From Xenopus tropicalis (lineage: Eukaryota > Chordata > Amphibia > Anura > Pipidae), in assembly GCF_000004195.4 (NCBI RefSeq), contig NC_030685.2, positions 59,272,048-59,336,047 of the forward strand: a stretch of DNA of 64,000 nucleotides, read 5' to 3'. The notes under the pieces were generated by a model. It made no database searches. It had not been told where the DNA came from and saw only the letters and a program-made list of their open reading frames with translations. A program made the position numbers and the translations under genes. Shown here piece by piece: positions 36,290 to 48,601 of this stretch. The number at the start of each line of letters is the position of its first letter. The stretch's first letter is position 1.

Positions 36290-36800
36290 TGTGTGCGTAG
36301 AAGGACGTTTCCAAAGGCAGCAGAGGATGAGCTCTCACGTATCGCCCCGCACATCACCCAGCGATATTAAACAATCAGCTGCGCTCAGGGACACGAACCG
36401 CAGCACTCACAAACCCGGCTGGACTGCACCAAACAGATCCAGGGGGATCCACACACACTTTAGCACTGTGCTGTCACAAGGACTGCGTTACATGGCAAGA
36501 AAACGGGGATGAGTAACAGTTATACGGCGGCCAATACACACTCCCTGGGCCCCGACTGTCACTGCTGCAGAGTGCAGTTCTAGGGACAGTTCCGAGCTGT
36601 GGGCTCCCCCGGCAAAGCGGACTTACCCCTTGGCGTGATCATACTAAGCTCCTCTACCGAGGTCACCTCCGCTCATCACTTCTCTTCACTTGTTGTACTG
36701 GAAGGAACTGCCCGGCTCTCAGGGGCGGGGATGAGGATAGATCCGGCCCTGGGGGGTGGGATTTATGGAGGGGTAGTCTCAGAGATGGGAGCAAATCATG
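36290..36800 (-). promoter_or_regulatory. SH3BP4: Probable CpG-rich promoter of SH3BP4
   Basis: CpG dinucleotides are visibly more frequent than in the surrounding AT-rich DNA. A GC box (GGGGCGGGG, about 36722-36730) lies just upstream, on the minus strand, of a candidate first exon. No TATA box was recognised. The assignment to SH3BP4 rests on strand and the lack of any other gene in between. Confidence 0.4.
36627..36760 (-). other. SH3BP4: Candidate non-coding first exon of SH3BP4
   Basis: On the minus strand the segment ends with a strong donor, GGG then GTAAGTCC (intron from 36626). It contains no long frame. Spliced to about 17015 it would give a 19.6-kb first intron; mammalian SH3BP4 also has long 5' non-coding introns. 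The upstream limit is unknown. Confidence 0.4.
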
Positions 36801-37545
36801 TTTAACCCGTCGCTTGCCATGTATAGGGAAGAGGGACGAGGAGGTTAGTTAGGGTGACCTCTGCGGGATCAGTTTTCAAAACCTTTATTTTAATTTCAAC
36901 AAAGTAGTATTAATTTTCTCTTTCTCCTTTGTGAAGATAGCATATGCGATACTGCGCAGGGAAGGATTCTGTATAGGGTGAGGGCTATACATGTGAATAT
37001 AATAAAGGCACCCTTGTTACCAGGGGGTTTAACATCACAAGTCAGTGCTTACCAAACAAGCAAGAGTCGTGCTGGCTCTTTATATGGCCACTGGGGACGC
37101 GGTTTCATTGAATCATATTTCTGATATTTCATTTCATATTATCACAGCAAATACATTGGCAGCTCCAGCATATATTTAATTGAATAAGTAAATAGGATTT
37201 TAGCTACAAGTCTTAATGATGTAAATGCTTAAAATGCTGTATTATTTATATTTTAACTGCCCAATACTTATCTGTTAAGTCATTCTCATTTACCATTGTT
37301 TATTTTTCCTCATTTTACCTTTATGTATTTAACCTAGTTATCTTGCTACTAGTGCAAACAATGGAACACTTAATCCTTTTCCACGTGAAATGGCAGAGCT
37401 GAATCAACAAGAAGTCGCTTTAAATCCCAGTTAGAGCTGGGCCAAGGAGCTGTGGCACCTAAAACAAGGCTGGTAATCAGTGCAGCCCCTCTCTGGTACT
37501 ATTGACCCATTATCCATCATCTGGCAGATAAAGTGGCAGAAACAG
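36801..37545. other. Intergenic DNA, nothing recognised
   Basis: AT-rich, no structure noted. Confidence 0.3.
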
Positions 37546-37551
37546 ACCATC

Positions 37552-37735
37552 TTAAGGTGGCCATACATGGGCAGATTCAAGCTGCTGATTCTGCAGGCTG
37601 CCTGTATATGGGCCCTCCATCAGGCCTGCTTGTGCGAAATCTGGCCAGAAATTGGGCTGGCTTGAAAAGGACTAGGACCACATCAGTTCATGGATACAGT
37701 CCTCGCCCCAACGGCTTCCTTATCTTTGTTGTGTT
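37552..37735. mobile_element. Harbinger-like MITE, left part
   Basis: Begins TTAAGGTGGCCATACATGGG. The right end is missing and runs into the next element. Confidence 0.55.
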
Positions 37736-37737
37736 CT

Positions 37738-37890
37738 AAGGGCTCTGGCACATGGGAGATTAGTCGCCCGTGACAAATCTCCCTGTTCACGGGCGACTAA
37801 TCTCCCCGAACTGCCATCCCACCGGCGACAATGTAAGTCGCCGGTGGGATGGCACACGCTGCGCAGGCGATTTGGCTGCCAAATGAGCCA
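37738..37890. mobile_element. Palindromic MITE, truncated
   Basis: Begins TAAGGGCTCTGGCACATGGG like 911-975. It carries GATTAGTCGCC/GGCGACTAATC and CCATCCCACCGGCGAC/GTCGCCGGTGGGATGG hairpins. No closing end. Confidence 0.6.
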
Positions 37891-38269
37891 GCTTCACACA
37901 GGAAGGGAGAGGAGAGACAAGGAACAGTTGGATTTGGACAATCGAACTGCAATAAGCATTGTCTGCCACCTTACCCAAAATAACTGCACCCTAGGAAGGT
38001 GTTCCCAAGCAGTACTGAACTAAACCAATTAATAGAAGTATATTTTGGGGGTTAGGGTGATTTGAGTTTCAATAGCAATGTGTAGGTAGTTGTACTCATC
38101 TAAATATAGAAGGAATATGCTTTAAAACTCTCCAAAAACCCCATTAGTCCCACCAAATCTGTTCTACTCCCTGCTGCCTCCTTCCCCAAGCTGTGTAGGG
38201 GGGCAACCAGCGCTCAGCACACTGCACTGGAGGATAGGAATCAATCATCAACTAGTATGACCTGATAGG

Positions 38270-38514
38270 GAACTGAACCTTGTCTTTGCTTGTGTGACTG
38301 CAGGGCTGTTATTGGCTATCCCCCTCCTACTGTGCTTCTGGCAGGGACCATTAGGACATGCCCACCCCTCATTTGAAACACGGACAGGGGACCTGAGGGG
38401 GCCATTTTTACAGATAGTATTAATTAATTTAGACCAATTTGAAACCAGCACTATATATTATTCACAACTGCCTATAGGATAGAGTTTTTTTCCTTTATCT
38501 TATGTCTCCTTTAA
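38270..38514 (+). mobile_element. T2 MITE, right half
   Basis: Matches the right two-thirds of 10256-10613 (TGCTTGTGTGACTGCA, GGCTATCCCCCTCCTACTG) and ends TATGTCTCCTTTAA. The left end is lost. Confidence 0.7.
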
Positions 38515-40604
38515 GGTCATACAAAGGGCTGATGTGCCAGATACAACCAACTATCCTGACAGCTGATGTGCCAGACATGTAACCACTTGGCCGACTAGCT
38601 AAACAGTATACTGAGTGATCTGACCATCCAAATGGATAGACAACCAGTGCTGATTTATTTAATCAAGGCAAAAGCCCAAATGAATGAAACTGAGTGCAAA
38701 GAAAAGTTGTTGCAGCTCCTCTGAAGGAATGTACAAATGTCCTGTCCATTCACTGACCGCAAATGAAGTTACCTTCCTAACATAAATGTGTGAAGGCACA
38801 TATAAGACCCTGGAGGTGTGTGAAATCAAACACTAAAGCATCCTATGATTGATTTATGCATCCAGGCTGGCTATCAAAATAGGCCCCAACATTTAATGTA
38901 CACAGAGGCCCAAACAGCCCCCCACAGACCCACTAAAAAGTAACTGTCTATGGCATCTTACAGCAGCACCTCTCCAGTTTGGGCCTGTATGCATGACTCA
39001 GGTAATAACATATAAAGTGCAGTGTATATGATGGTGCTCCAACTTCAAATCTCACTTACTGTGGTATGGTACAAATGCTTTTTGCATTCTCATACACCTA
39101 TTGTGTGGGCTGAAAAAACTTGCCTCTGCATTTGGCTGGGCTCCTTTTCACTTTGTTGGTGGGATAGTGTTGCCTAGAGCTTGCACCACTTTAATGTTAC
39201 CTCTGATTTTTTTGGAGGGGACAAGGTGACTTTGGGCTGTTGAGTCCTATCTCAGCCTTCAGGTCAGATTTGAGTTAGAGTAGGCAAGGGGGTTGGGAAA
39301 TGCCCAACCTGCCCATCATTACCTCATATACTAAGTACCTGTGCCATACCACTAGCTAGTGCAAACTATTCTGTCATTTATTTTGGAGGCAGAATCTGGT
39401 GCAAGACACAGGTCGCAGCAGTTGTGGGTTCAAGTAAGTTCTCTACTAAATTTTGTTATGTACAGGGTTCTTGAGAATCTTTGCTATTGATGGAACTCTT
39501 TTCTAAGTAGTCTAACAACACCATGGCTGCAAGCTGGGCACATTAGGCTGATTTATGATTATATCATTTTTCACACATATAGTTCCGGCCTTGCAAATTA
39601 TATGAACACAGTTTTATTCCTTCAAGAGAACGTCTCAAGAATGAAAACACAAAACTCGTCCATGAGCTAGAGAGCAAAGCTAACATACAGATTGATTCAT
39701 TAATATAATTGCTTAGGTTTGTTTTCAGTAAATAAATGAATTGTACAGTCTGTGCGTCAGAATTAGAACAAAGATGTGCAGGATGTACATTGTCTATTTA
39801 CTGAAAATAAGGTCAAATGCTGCCCTCTTGGCAGAATAACGCTTCATTTACTAATAAAGGTGCTAACCTGCTCTGAATTAAACAAAGCTTAGGAAAGGTG
39901 CTTGCATTGGTGTTGTCACCCATAACAACCAATCAGATTATAGTTTTGATCAATTTGCAGTCTAGTTAAAAAATGAAAGCAGAATTGGTTGTCATGGAAT
40001 ATTCTGTGACTCAATTTAGTCCCTATGTTAGAAACACAAATAAAACAAGTACACGTGATGCACATGGATTGTGGGTTGGAAGGGGGTAAAAGTACGGCAT
40101 AATTTTTATTTAATTAATGAATTCATTTACATGAGCAGAGAAATGCTGAGATCTGAGCTCTGTTTTTTGGAAACATAATTAAAGCATTAAACACGCCTCC
40201 CATGAACATTAAATGGGGATTGCAGTAAGGTATGTTGCCTTTGGTTCCCAGGTTAAATGCTAACAGAGTGGTGCAGAGTGATTAATTTTGGGGCTGGTGA
40301 GTCAGCTGCGGAACACTGCTCACGGTGCATTCCTTTCCTCTTACTCTTATCGATCATGTTTTCTCAGATTATGATGGGAAAACTCATTAACAACATTTCT
40401 TAATGGTTACCCCCCAAAAAATACAATAATATTCTACAGAGCCATTTCTCTGCATTATGACCTTCGTGGCCTTTGCAGAGAAATAGCACAATGATAACGT
40501 ATGGATATTACTGTGACTTAAGTAATATTTTATTAGCATTCATGTGTATAGCTGCTGCCCTAAATGTCCCTTATCATTGTTTTTGAGTAATGGGTATACC
40601 TGCA
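38515..40604. other. Intergenic DNA with one shared repeat block
   Basis: 38880-38990 (AGGCCC...CCCAAACAGCCCCC...GGCATCTTACAGCAGC) is similar to 45877-45965, so it is an unnamed dispersed repeat. Nothing else recognised. Confidence 0.4.
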
Positions 40605-40607
40605 TAC

Positions 40608-40937
40608 TACAGGTATGGGACCCGTTATCCAGAATGCTCAGGACCAAGGGTATTCCGGATAGGGGTCTTTCTGTAATTTGGATCTTCATACCTTAAGTCT
40701 GCTAAAAAATCATTTAAACATTAATTAAACCCAATAGGACTGTTTTCCATCTAATACGGATTAATTATATCTTAGTTTGGGTCAACTACCAGGTACTGTT
40801 TAATTTTTACAGAGAAAAAGGAAATCAATTTTAAAAATCTGAATTACTTGATTAAAATGGAGTCTATGGGAGACGGGCTTTCCGTAATTCGGAGCTTTCT
40901 GGATAATGGGTTTCTGGATAAGGGGTCCGATACCTGT
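40608..40937. mobile_element. MITE with ACAGGTATGGGACC ends
   Basis: Left TACAGGTATGGGACCCGTTA, right CTGGATAAGGGGTCCGATAC followed by CTGTA. Inner inverted TTCCGGATA/TTTCTGGATAA blocks. A fragment lies at 15096-15178. The target duplication is not clear. Confidence 0.75.
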
Positions 40938-41793
40938 ACTATACTTTCATACATATACTACTTTCCATTAATCTTAATGATGAAAGATTTGAGGCAGTAC
41001 TTTGCATTTTATCACTTTTTTCTTGAAATATTAAAGCAGTCAGAAGCCAGGGTGAATTTATATTGCATTCCTAAAGGTTAATTAGCTGAATTGTTACATT
41101 GTGTATGTTTAAACCCATGCCTACCTTTATACTTGGAACGTTAGTCTTTAGATTCAGTCGATATTAAGTGAGATTTCTCTCTGGATTAGGGCTCTATATA
41201 TGGAGATTTGACATTTATCAACAATTAGTGAGACAGTCACATTTTCAGAACTACCGGTACCTTTTCACTCTTACATTGGTATGGAAGAAAATCACACAGT
41301 TATTTATGTTTCTGTTTATGATTAACTCACAGTCTCTTAGGCCAATGGTTCCCAGACTGTGGGGCTGGCTTCCCTTGGGGGTCATGGAGGCATGTGTCAG
41401 GGTGATCAGGCTGAAGGCAAAATTAGTGCCAATCTAAGCCAACTTAGCTCCCTAGGCAACCTGTCCAGCCTCCTTACCTTGATGAATGTGACATGTGGGC
41501 AGTGGTGGGGACAAGGGGCACCCTAGTCATGTGCCTCTTCTGCCTTCCCTAGTTCTGGTCCTGGGCTAATTTGGGTTAGATTTAGAGAAAGAAGCCTATT
41601 AGCTATACTCAATAAATCCTATAAGTTATGGTGACATTTGTTATGAATATTTTAATATATTGGAACAATGCCTAAATAACTGATACACCCTCCCTAAAAC
41701 CCTAAGGCTAATGCAGGTATAACTAGAAGGGTAGGCATAATTTCAAATTTTCAAGGCTTACGCTGTCAAGACAAGCTGTTTTTAGTACTGTAG
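40938..41793. other. Intergenic DNA, nothing recognised
   Basis: No coding or repeat structure noted. Confidence 0.3.
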
Positions 41794-41801
41794 TTCTAGG
41801 G

Positions 41802-42081
41802 CAGTGATCCCAAACCAGTGGCTCAGGACCAACCCCTTGGATGTTGCTCCCAGTGGCCTCAAAGCACGTGTTTATTTTTAAATTCCTGGCTTGGAGGCAA
41901 TTGTATTTTGGTTGCATAAAAAACAGGAGTACTGCCAAACAGAGACTCTTGTAGGCTGCCATAGGGGCTACCAAATAGCCAATCACAGCTCTTCTCTGGA
42001 ACCGTTTTCTTGCTTGTGTTGCTCCCCAAATCTTTTTCCATTTGCATATGGATCACAAGTATAAAAGGTTGGGGATCCCTG
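41802..42081. mobile_element. hAT-like MITE, copy 2
   Basis: 280 bp; ends CAGTGATCCCAAACC and GGTTGGGGATCCCTG; perfect 8-bp duplication TTCTAGGG at 41794-41801 and 42082-42089. Homologous to 18392-18689. Confidence 0.9.
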
Positions 42082-42553
42082 TTCTAGGGAGTGGCTTTGA
42101 AGCTCATCCACAGATCATCATCCCCTAAACACCACAACCTAAGTTAGCACATAAAATAGAACTGTCTAATTATCCAAACTGCTTAAATGAAATGATACAG
42201 ATGGTACAATTAAACATATAGAACATATGAACCCTCTATAGGCAGAGATCATGCAAAAAATGCCTAATTTCTGCAGTGTACAAAGAAATCGAGAGCAGTC
42301 CTCAACAGTCTTGAGAATATACTTACAAAACATTGATCCTTCTCATAAAGCTAATTAAAAACTGGCAGAGTTTATGGCATTATCACCAGCTAAGACTATA
42401 CTGAAACACTGAACAGCTACCTCCCCCATCTATAAAATACTACATACCATTCAGCTCCAATAGGTCCTGGCACTACAACAAAGATACTATGATGCATGTA
42501 TCCCATACTTGCAAGATAGAAACAATATATTAGGACAATTTAAAATACACTAA

Positions 42554-42934
42554 AGGTGCCCATACACTATAAGATCCACTCGCTTGGCGATGTCGCCAAG
42601 CGAGCGGATCTTCACCGATATCCCCACCTACGGGTGGGCGATATCGGGTAGCAAGGGACTTAAAAAAAAAATAATCCGATCGTTTGGCTCTGGGGCCAAA
42701 CGATCGGATTACATTTGAGCTTATGGGGCAGTCGGTTCGGGGACCGCATCAACGAGCCGATGCGGTCTCCGATCCGACTGGATTTTCTAACCTGGCCGAT
42801 CGAGATCTGGCCAATTTCAGGCCAGATATCGGTCGGCCAGGCCGCTCTGTTCTGCCCATACACGGGCCGATTAGCTGCCGAATCGGTCCAAGGGACCAAT
42901 ATCGGCAGCTATAGTCGGCCCGTGTATGGGGGCC
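42554..42934. mobile_element. Harbinger-like MITE with multiple hairpins
   Basis: Ends AGGTGCCCATACAC and GTGTATGGGGGCC, flanked by TAA and TTA. Internal palindromes include GCTCGCTTGGCGA/TCGCCAAGCGAGC and AATCCGATCGTTTGG/CCAAACGATCGGATT. Close relative at 54744-55085. Confidence 0.85.
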
Positions 42935-42938
42935 TTAA

Positions 42939-43269
42939 GGGGCACATTTACAAAGGCACGAATGCTTGAGCGTATTTTTGCCAATTTTTTCGGGCGTCCG
43001 CACGACATTTTCGTACGGCGCACGACTTTTTCGTACAGCGCACAACTTTTTCGGATGTTTGCATGAAAAAATCGGAAAGGTTTTACCGCTGTTTACAATT
43101 GTTCATTATGAAAATTTAGTGACTTTCGGATCGCCAATACGATATTATCGTGACTAATACGATTTTTTCGTAAGCATTTTCGTGATATTTGCGATCCTCC
43201 AAAATTTTTGTTTCCAATACGATTTTTTCCCATTCGTGATTCGGATTCGTGGATTAGTAAATGTGCCCC
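42939..43269. mobile_element. Second MITE joined to the first at TTAA
   Basis: Ends GGGGCACATTTAC and GTAAATGTGCCCC; TAA at 42936-42938 and 43270-43272. The interior is rich in TTTTTCG/CGAAAAA motifs. Different family from its neighbour. Confidence 0.85.
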
Positions 43270-43272
43270 TAA

Positions 43273-45176
43273 ATGTTGAGCCATGGGTAACAAGGCAGTG
43301 ATGTTTTTCTCCAATGTTAGTAAACCAACCCAAAAGTATTCTGACTTTTAAAAAGCCACATAAAAAGGACATCATAGACAACATTTTTCCTTTGGTAAAT
43401 GTGTATAAGCATTTTTGTCTTGCAAAGTTTAATACAAAGAAAACACATCAACTCATTAAATAAATAATAGATTATTAAGTAACTTGAACAATTAGTTTTC
43501 TGTTCCAGAGTTCCTTCCTGTTATATTTTCATAGTTAATTTGGGTTTAAAAAAAGGCCAAAGTCTATCAATTTCTACCCCTGCTTTTCCAGCTTAACATT
43601 GTGTTTGATGTACTCTGATGGAAAGGTACCTGATGGAGAAATAAGCCAAGCCCTCAAGCAGTCCGTATTGGGGTGGTTGGGTGTCCAGTTACTCACTGCT
43701 GTTTCTTGCTTGCAAATGGGATAGATGCCTAAATATGGACTTAATACTACTGGGGCAAACAGAGTACTGGTGCCCTCCTTGTCACTCTAGAGGGGTAATT
43801 AGGCAAAATCCATGCACTTTTCCTTCAAGTCAGTGAATGTTATTTATGCACTGTGGGAAACTATTTAGATAACATAGTTCTTCTCTTGGGCAAATATAAC
43901 ATGTAAGCACATGCAAGTGAATTATCAAGCTCAGTTCTCCGTTCTGCCTTGAGTATTGACTTGCATGAGGCTTATATACCATCATTGGACCACTAAGAAT
44001 TGTCCAATACCTTTTTTTCATTGATTTAATCCATTCCTGAGCACTAATAAAGGGGGAAATTCTATATTTCTGCAGCCCTGGTTTTATGAGGGTTTCTCCA
44101 CATCCCCAGGTATTAAAGGTTCTCTCTATATTGTATAATCCTCTTACATTTAACACCATATTTCCAGCACTTTTTGTCCTCTCAATAGTTTGAGAAAATG
44201 CCTATAGAAGAGTTGAGCAAAATTTAGAATCAGGAGCATCTGGCTTGAATTTTTGGAGCCATCACTGCCTAAAGTAATGTGACTAATATTAGCTTCTTGT
44301 CACTCCTACATCTGATTGTCTCACTTTTAATACTAAAAAATGATGCTCAGATTGTCACAGAGCCATGAAATACTTTCTAAAGTTTGGGCTGTTAATATAA
44401 CAGGGCATTTGAAGTTTGGTAAAAGTTGGTGTAGTTTTTGTTAGAATGTAATATAAAACGATGATTATCATTATATAACTGGTATGTGCAGAAGGACTAC
44501 AAATGAGGCACTGTAAGTTCTTTGCTAGCAGTTGTTTTTTTCAAGAGCTAAGGAGGCAACTGTGGTGATAAAGTGAGAAAGGAATCGAGACAGGAAGAAA
44601 GGCAATGGAGTCAACACATGGAATTTATGAAAATATTCTTTAAACACACAAAGGAAAAAATTCAAATGTGAGGGAGCAGAGAATGCAAAAGGGAAAGAAA
44701 ACAAGGATAGGAAATGAATATTGGTGGCAAAGAAGCCACTTTAGTACTAACTACGTACTGAGCAGAGTGATAACAAAATACTGAGGTGGCCATGGCTTAG
44801 AGAAATAATTAGGCTGAACAAACACTGCAGCACATGCAGCCGTAAATATAGAGCAAAGTGTTGCCTGTTTTCATATGGGAAGGTATTATTATAACATTAG
44901 CTGCCTGTGTGAAATAATCCCTAGAAACGTTTCCATTGAATGTCATTGTTTTAACTGTATCGCTGCCAGTGGACTCAAAAATGCAGTAGTGAGCCAATAC
45001 ACCTGTCCACAAGGGGATTTCACACAGGCAACGTCCCATGTGCCACTGCATGTAATATTTGCTTGCTTAAAACTGCAGCTAGAAGTAGTACAATTGTACC
45101 TTTTGCACTCAAATGTGTATTACGCTACAAATGAGTAGACCATGGTTCCTAGATCTCATTTGTCACTAAATGCAAA
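43273..45176. other. Intergenic DNA, nothing recognised
   Basis: AT-rich, no feature. Confidence 0.3.
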
Positions 45177-45249
45177 TTCTGATTGATAAACTTACTGTGG
45201 AGAACTGCAAAATGTAGCATACTAGCTGATAAACCCAGCATTGCCCAGG

Positions 45250-45440
45250 TAATGTTAAATCTTTCAAATAATACAGATAGATTTGGTTAAGGGGAGCACA
45301 GAACAGGCAAGGTAACTTATTAAAAACCTGTTTTATTAGCATGTCATACACTTATATGAAACACAAATTAACTAGCCTTATTGCAAGTTACCTTGCGTGT
45401 TCTGCGCCCCCCCCTAGATGAATCTATCTGTATTCTGTAA
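45250..45440. repeat. Imperfect inverted repeat, possible MITE
   Basis: AATACAGATAGATTTGGTTA...CAAGGTAACTT on the left against AAGTTACCTTG...GAATCTATCTGTATT on the right. The motif CTTTCAAATAAT flanks one side and recurs at about 45512. No target duplication confirmed. Confidence 0.5.
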
Positions 45441-46780
45441 TGTGAGGGGTTCTATTGGGGTTGATGCATAGAGCCTAGAAGGCTGAGTGCTAATTACCTA
45501 TTCAATTAAATAATCTTTCAAATAATAGAATATTTTTTTCAAGAAAGTACTCGCAAAACATTTGCGCTTCTGAAAAGTTCTCCAGTGCTGTGGGATGTCA
45601 CCATGTTATTTGTCAGATAGGTGGGTGGGTTTGTACCCAGCATTGGAGTAAAGGAATGGCACACTAAAACTCATCACCTTTGAACACTGTCAGGTGCATG
45701 TTTTGTCCTTTCCCACAATGCGCTGCTAAGTAGTTCTGTGATACTATAGAATGGAGCAATCAAATTGGTCAGATGGGAGATGTGATTTTTTGGGGACTGA
45801 AGCTCAGATCCTTTAAAATCCCCAAGGTATATGTTTTGACTTTCGCCATAATTCACTGCTTTAGGCCTGGACAGGGAGTGAAAATAGGCCCTGGCATTTT
45901 ATACAGAGAGGCCTAAACAGCCCCCACGAGCGCATTAAATGGCATCTTACAGCAGCCCCTCTAGCATTTGCTTAGCATCAGGCTGGTAAAAATTATACTT
46001 GATACAGAATTATACTTGATCACCAATGTTATTAATAGGAAAGAAGGACAGCATATATAGGAAGGCCGATATTTTTTTTCTGGAAAAGGTGGCAACCCTA
46101 CCTTTCAAAACTATGGAGCAGCACAGTCTGATTGGTTAGATAAGCAAGTGTGTGATTATGGTGTAAATGGATGGCAAACTGATGCTCAGCACCCTTTAAA
46201 ACCCGAACTACATATGTTTTATTTATTTTACAATCTAAGTATATAGTTCTTTGTGCTGATTTCGGAACTAAGCAATGTTATAAAGGTTAAGTTGCAATAA
46301 GTGGGTGGCTTTTTTATCTATAATACACAGGAAATAATCTCCTTTTAAACATTCTATTGATATTTCCCACACACCAGTGTTCTAAACATTTTATATCCAG
46401 CTTGTAAACAGCTAGGGAATGTCATGCCCCTTTCTAGTTCTCACATGGGATATATAACCTTTTTGAGACCAATTTCCAATAAACTGGCACCCTAGAGGCT
46501 GGAAATTGCCCTCTTTTCAGAACCACAGTAAATTCTAAGCTGCTATGGTGCCACATGTGCTTTAAGTAGAACATTTCCTGTAGAGTCTGTTAGAAAGCAG
46601 TGTATTTACCGGTGCTCTTATCCACCTCATGGCATAGTAGTCAAAACTCAAACAGCCTTTCGGGCTTCAGGCTTTTTTAGCATGAAAAACATATAGTGAG
46701 TAAAAATTCCTGAAACAGCTCCCTATTGACTTTCATTACAGTTGATAAATGATTTTGGCTGTGCCAGTCAGTAGTTGCCT
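45441..46780. other. Intergenic DNA with shared repeat block
   Basis: 45877-45965 matches 38880-38990. Otherwise nothing recognised. Confidence 0.35.
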
Positions 46781-46788
46781 AAAAAAAC

Positions 46789-47036
46789 TAGGGATGCACC
46801 GAATTTACTATTTTCCAGTTTCGCCGAACTCTGAATCCTTTGTAAAAGATTCAGCTGAATTTTAAATCAAATATGAACCCTATTAGTCAACGAAAGGGAT
46901 AAATAGAAGACTTTGGTCATGTGATTTTAAGGATTCCGCTTTGATTTAGCCAGCTACTTGGATTTGACTGAATCCTGCTGAAACAGGTTGAATTTTGGCC
47001 GTATTCTGAACCAAATTATGGAATTGGTGCATCCCT
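46789..47036. mobile_element. hAT-like MITE (TAGGGATGCACC ends)
   Basis: Left TAGGGATGCACCGAAT, right ATTGGTGCATCCCT; 8-bp duplication AAAAAAAC at 46781-46788 and 47037-47044. Internal GATTCAGCTGAAT-like inverted blocks. Confidence 0.8.
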
Positions 47037-47154
47037 AAAAAAACAACCATATGCATTTTAGCCAACTAAAACTTGACAACAACATAAGTACTTGTTTGGC
47101 AATGTAAGAATGTGGGGGGCTGTTTTGGGTACATAAAGAACTGGCCAATTAAAA

Positions 47155-47420
47155 ATGTGACCCTCAACCAGGGACTTATGAACAACATGTTGCTAATCAA
47201 CCCTTTGTTGTTGATCTTGTCAAAGCAGGTGATTATTTTTTAATTCCTGGCTTGTACACACATTTTGACTGCATAAATCCATATGTACTGACTACATAGG
47301 GGCTACCAAAAAGCCAATCACAGCCCATATTTGACACCTCATGAACTTTTTTTATGCCTGTGTTGCTCCCCAATTATTTTTACATTTGAATGTGGCTCAT
47401 GGGTAAAAGTGGTTGGGGGC
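47155..47420. mobile_element. hAT-like MITE, copy 3 (degenerate)
   Basis: Shares AACATGTTGCT, TAATTCCTGGCTTG, GGGGCTACCAAA and AGCCAATCACAGC with 41802-42081, and ends GTGGTTGGGGGCTG. The terminal bases and duplication are eroded, so it is older than the other copies. Confidence 0.75.
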
Positions 47421-47575
47421 TGTAAAGGCTATATAACACATACAGTATAGTTTTCTCCAAATGCCAGTACTGAGCTAAACAGCTGTGTAGGCCTATAGGC
47501 AATGGCATTAATGGCATCTGCTTGTGAACATGGGGTACACATGGGGCGACTTATTAGCTCAAAATGCCCTGTCTA

Positions 47576-47855
47576 GGCTTATGCCACATATGTCAGATTC
47601 TCAGCCTGTGGATAAACGTAAGCCAAGAATCTGCCCCTACACTTCAATCAATCAATACCCTTTTGTGACTATACCCAGAGCCACTGCATTGACCCAAGTG
47701 CAGGCACAGAGTGGATTTCGGTGCCAAAATGCAAACTCACACATTTCAGAGATGAAATTTGCTCCATGTGTGTGCGTCTGAGCCTGACACAAAAGACTGC
47801 TGATTAAAGTATAGGGGCTGATGTGTAGCCAGCATGTGTAGCATAAGCTTTAGCC
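47576..47855. mobile_element. Family M-related MITE remnant
   Basis: TAGGCTTATGCCACATATG on the left, TAGCATAAGCTTTAGCC on the right; GTGCAGGCACAGAG inside, as in 23410-23795. Confidence 0.55.
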
Positions 47856-48601
47856 CAATACTCCATAGCTCCATATATGACATAACTTTGTTTAATAGTT
47901 GCCTCAAAACAACTTTACACAATAGTGCACATTTGTCTTTAGACAAACTATATATACATTTTTTTATTCTAATGAAAGTAACCTGCCAATTTGTTTTGTT
48001 TATAATAAAATTGTAATCTGAACACTGGATCCAACTTCAGTTTTGCCTTTAGAAATCATTATTCATTCCGATTACCCAGCCATTGGGAATTTTTCAAAAT
48101 ACGAAGTGAAAATAAGCATATACCTATTATTGTTCAGCTTCTATTGGCGGCATTATAACACCATAGACATATTATAACACCCATTTCTAGATTAATTTTA
48201 TGATATTGATAGATACTGACCATAGTTGAAACTAACGTGATGGTGTAGGAAAGGGAATACCTATAAATATTTAACACGTTCCCTGAAAAAGACAGGAGTT
48301 ACCGGTACCTTTTGTTAAAAAAAAAAAAGCATGGAAAATATTGTAGCTTTTCCTGTTCAAGCATGAATGCAGGTATTTTACAATATGCAAGTTTTTACAC
48401 AGTGAAGAATATTTACAGAGCTTAACTAATACAATTCTCTTACACGGCATAGTGCAGTGTAAATACGGAAACTCTTATAATCGGCCTTAAGGGAAAACAT
48501 TGCTGCTTTCTCTTAAACTAGCAGTGCCAGAACAACATGAATGATGACACAAAAAAGGTAAAGACTAAACACAGTATAATTAGCCTTTATATTTACTTTG
48601 A
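47856..48601. other. Intergenic DNA, nothing recognised
   Basis: A-run near 48318-48329 only. Confidence 0.3.
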
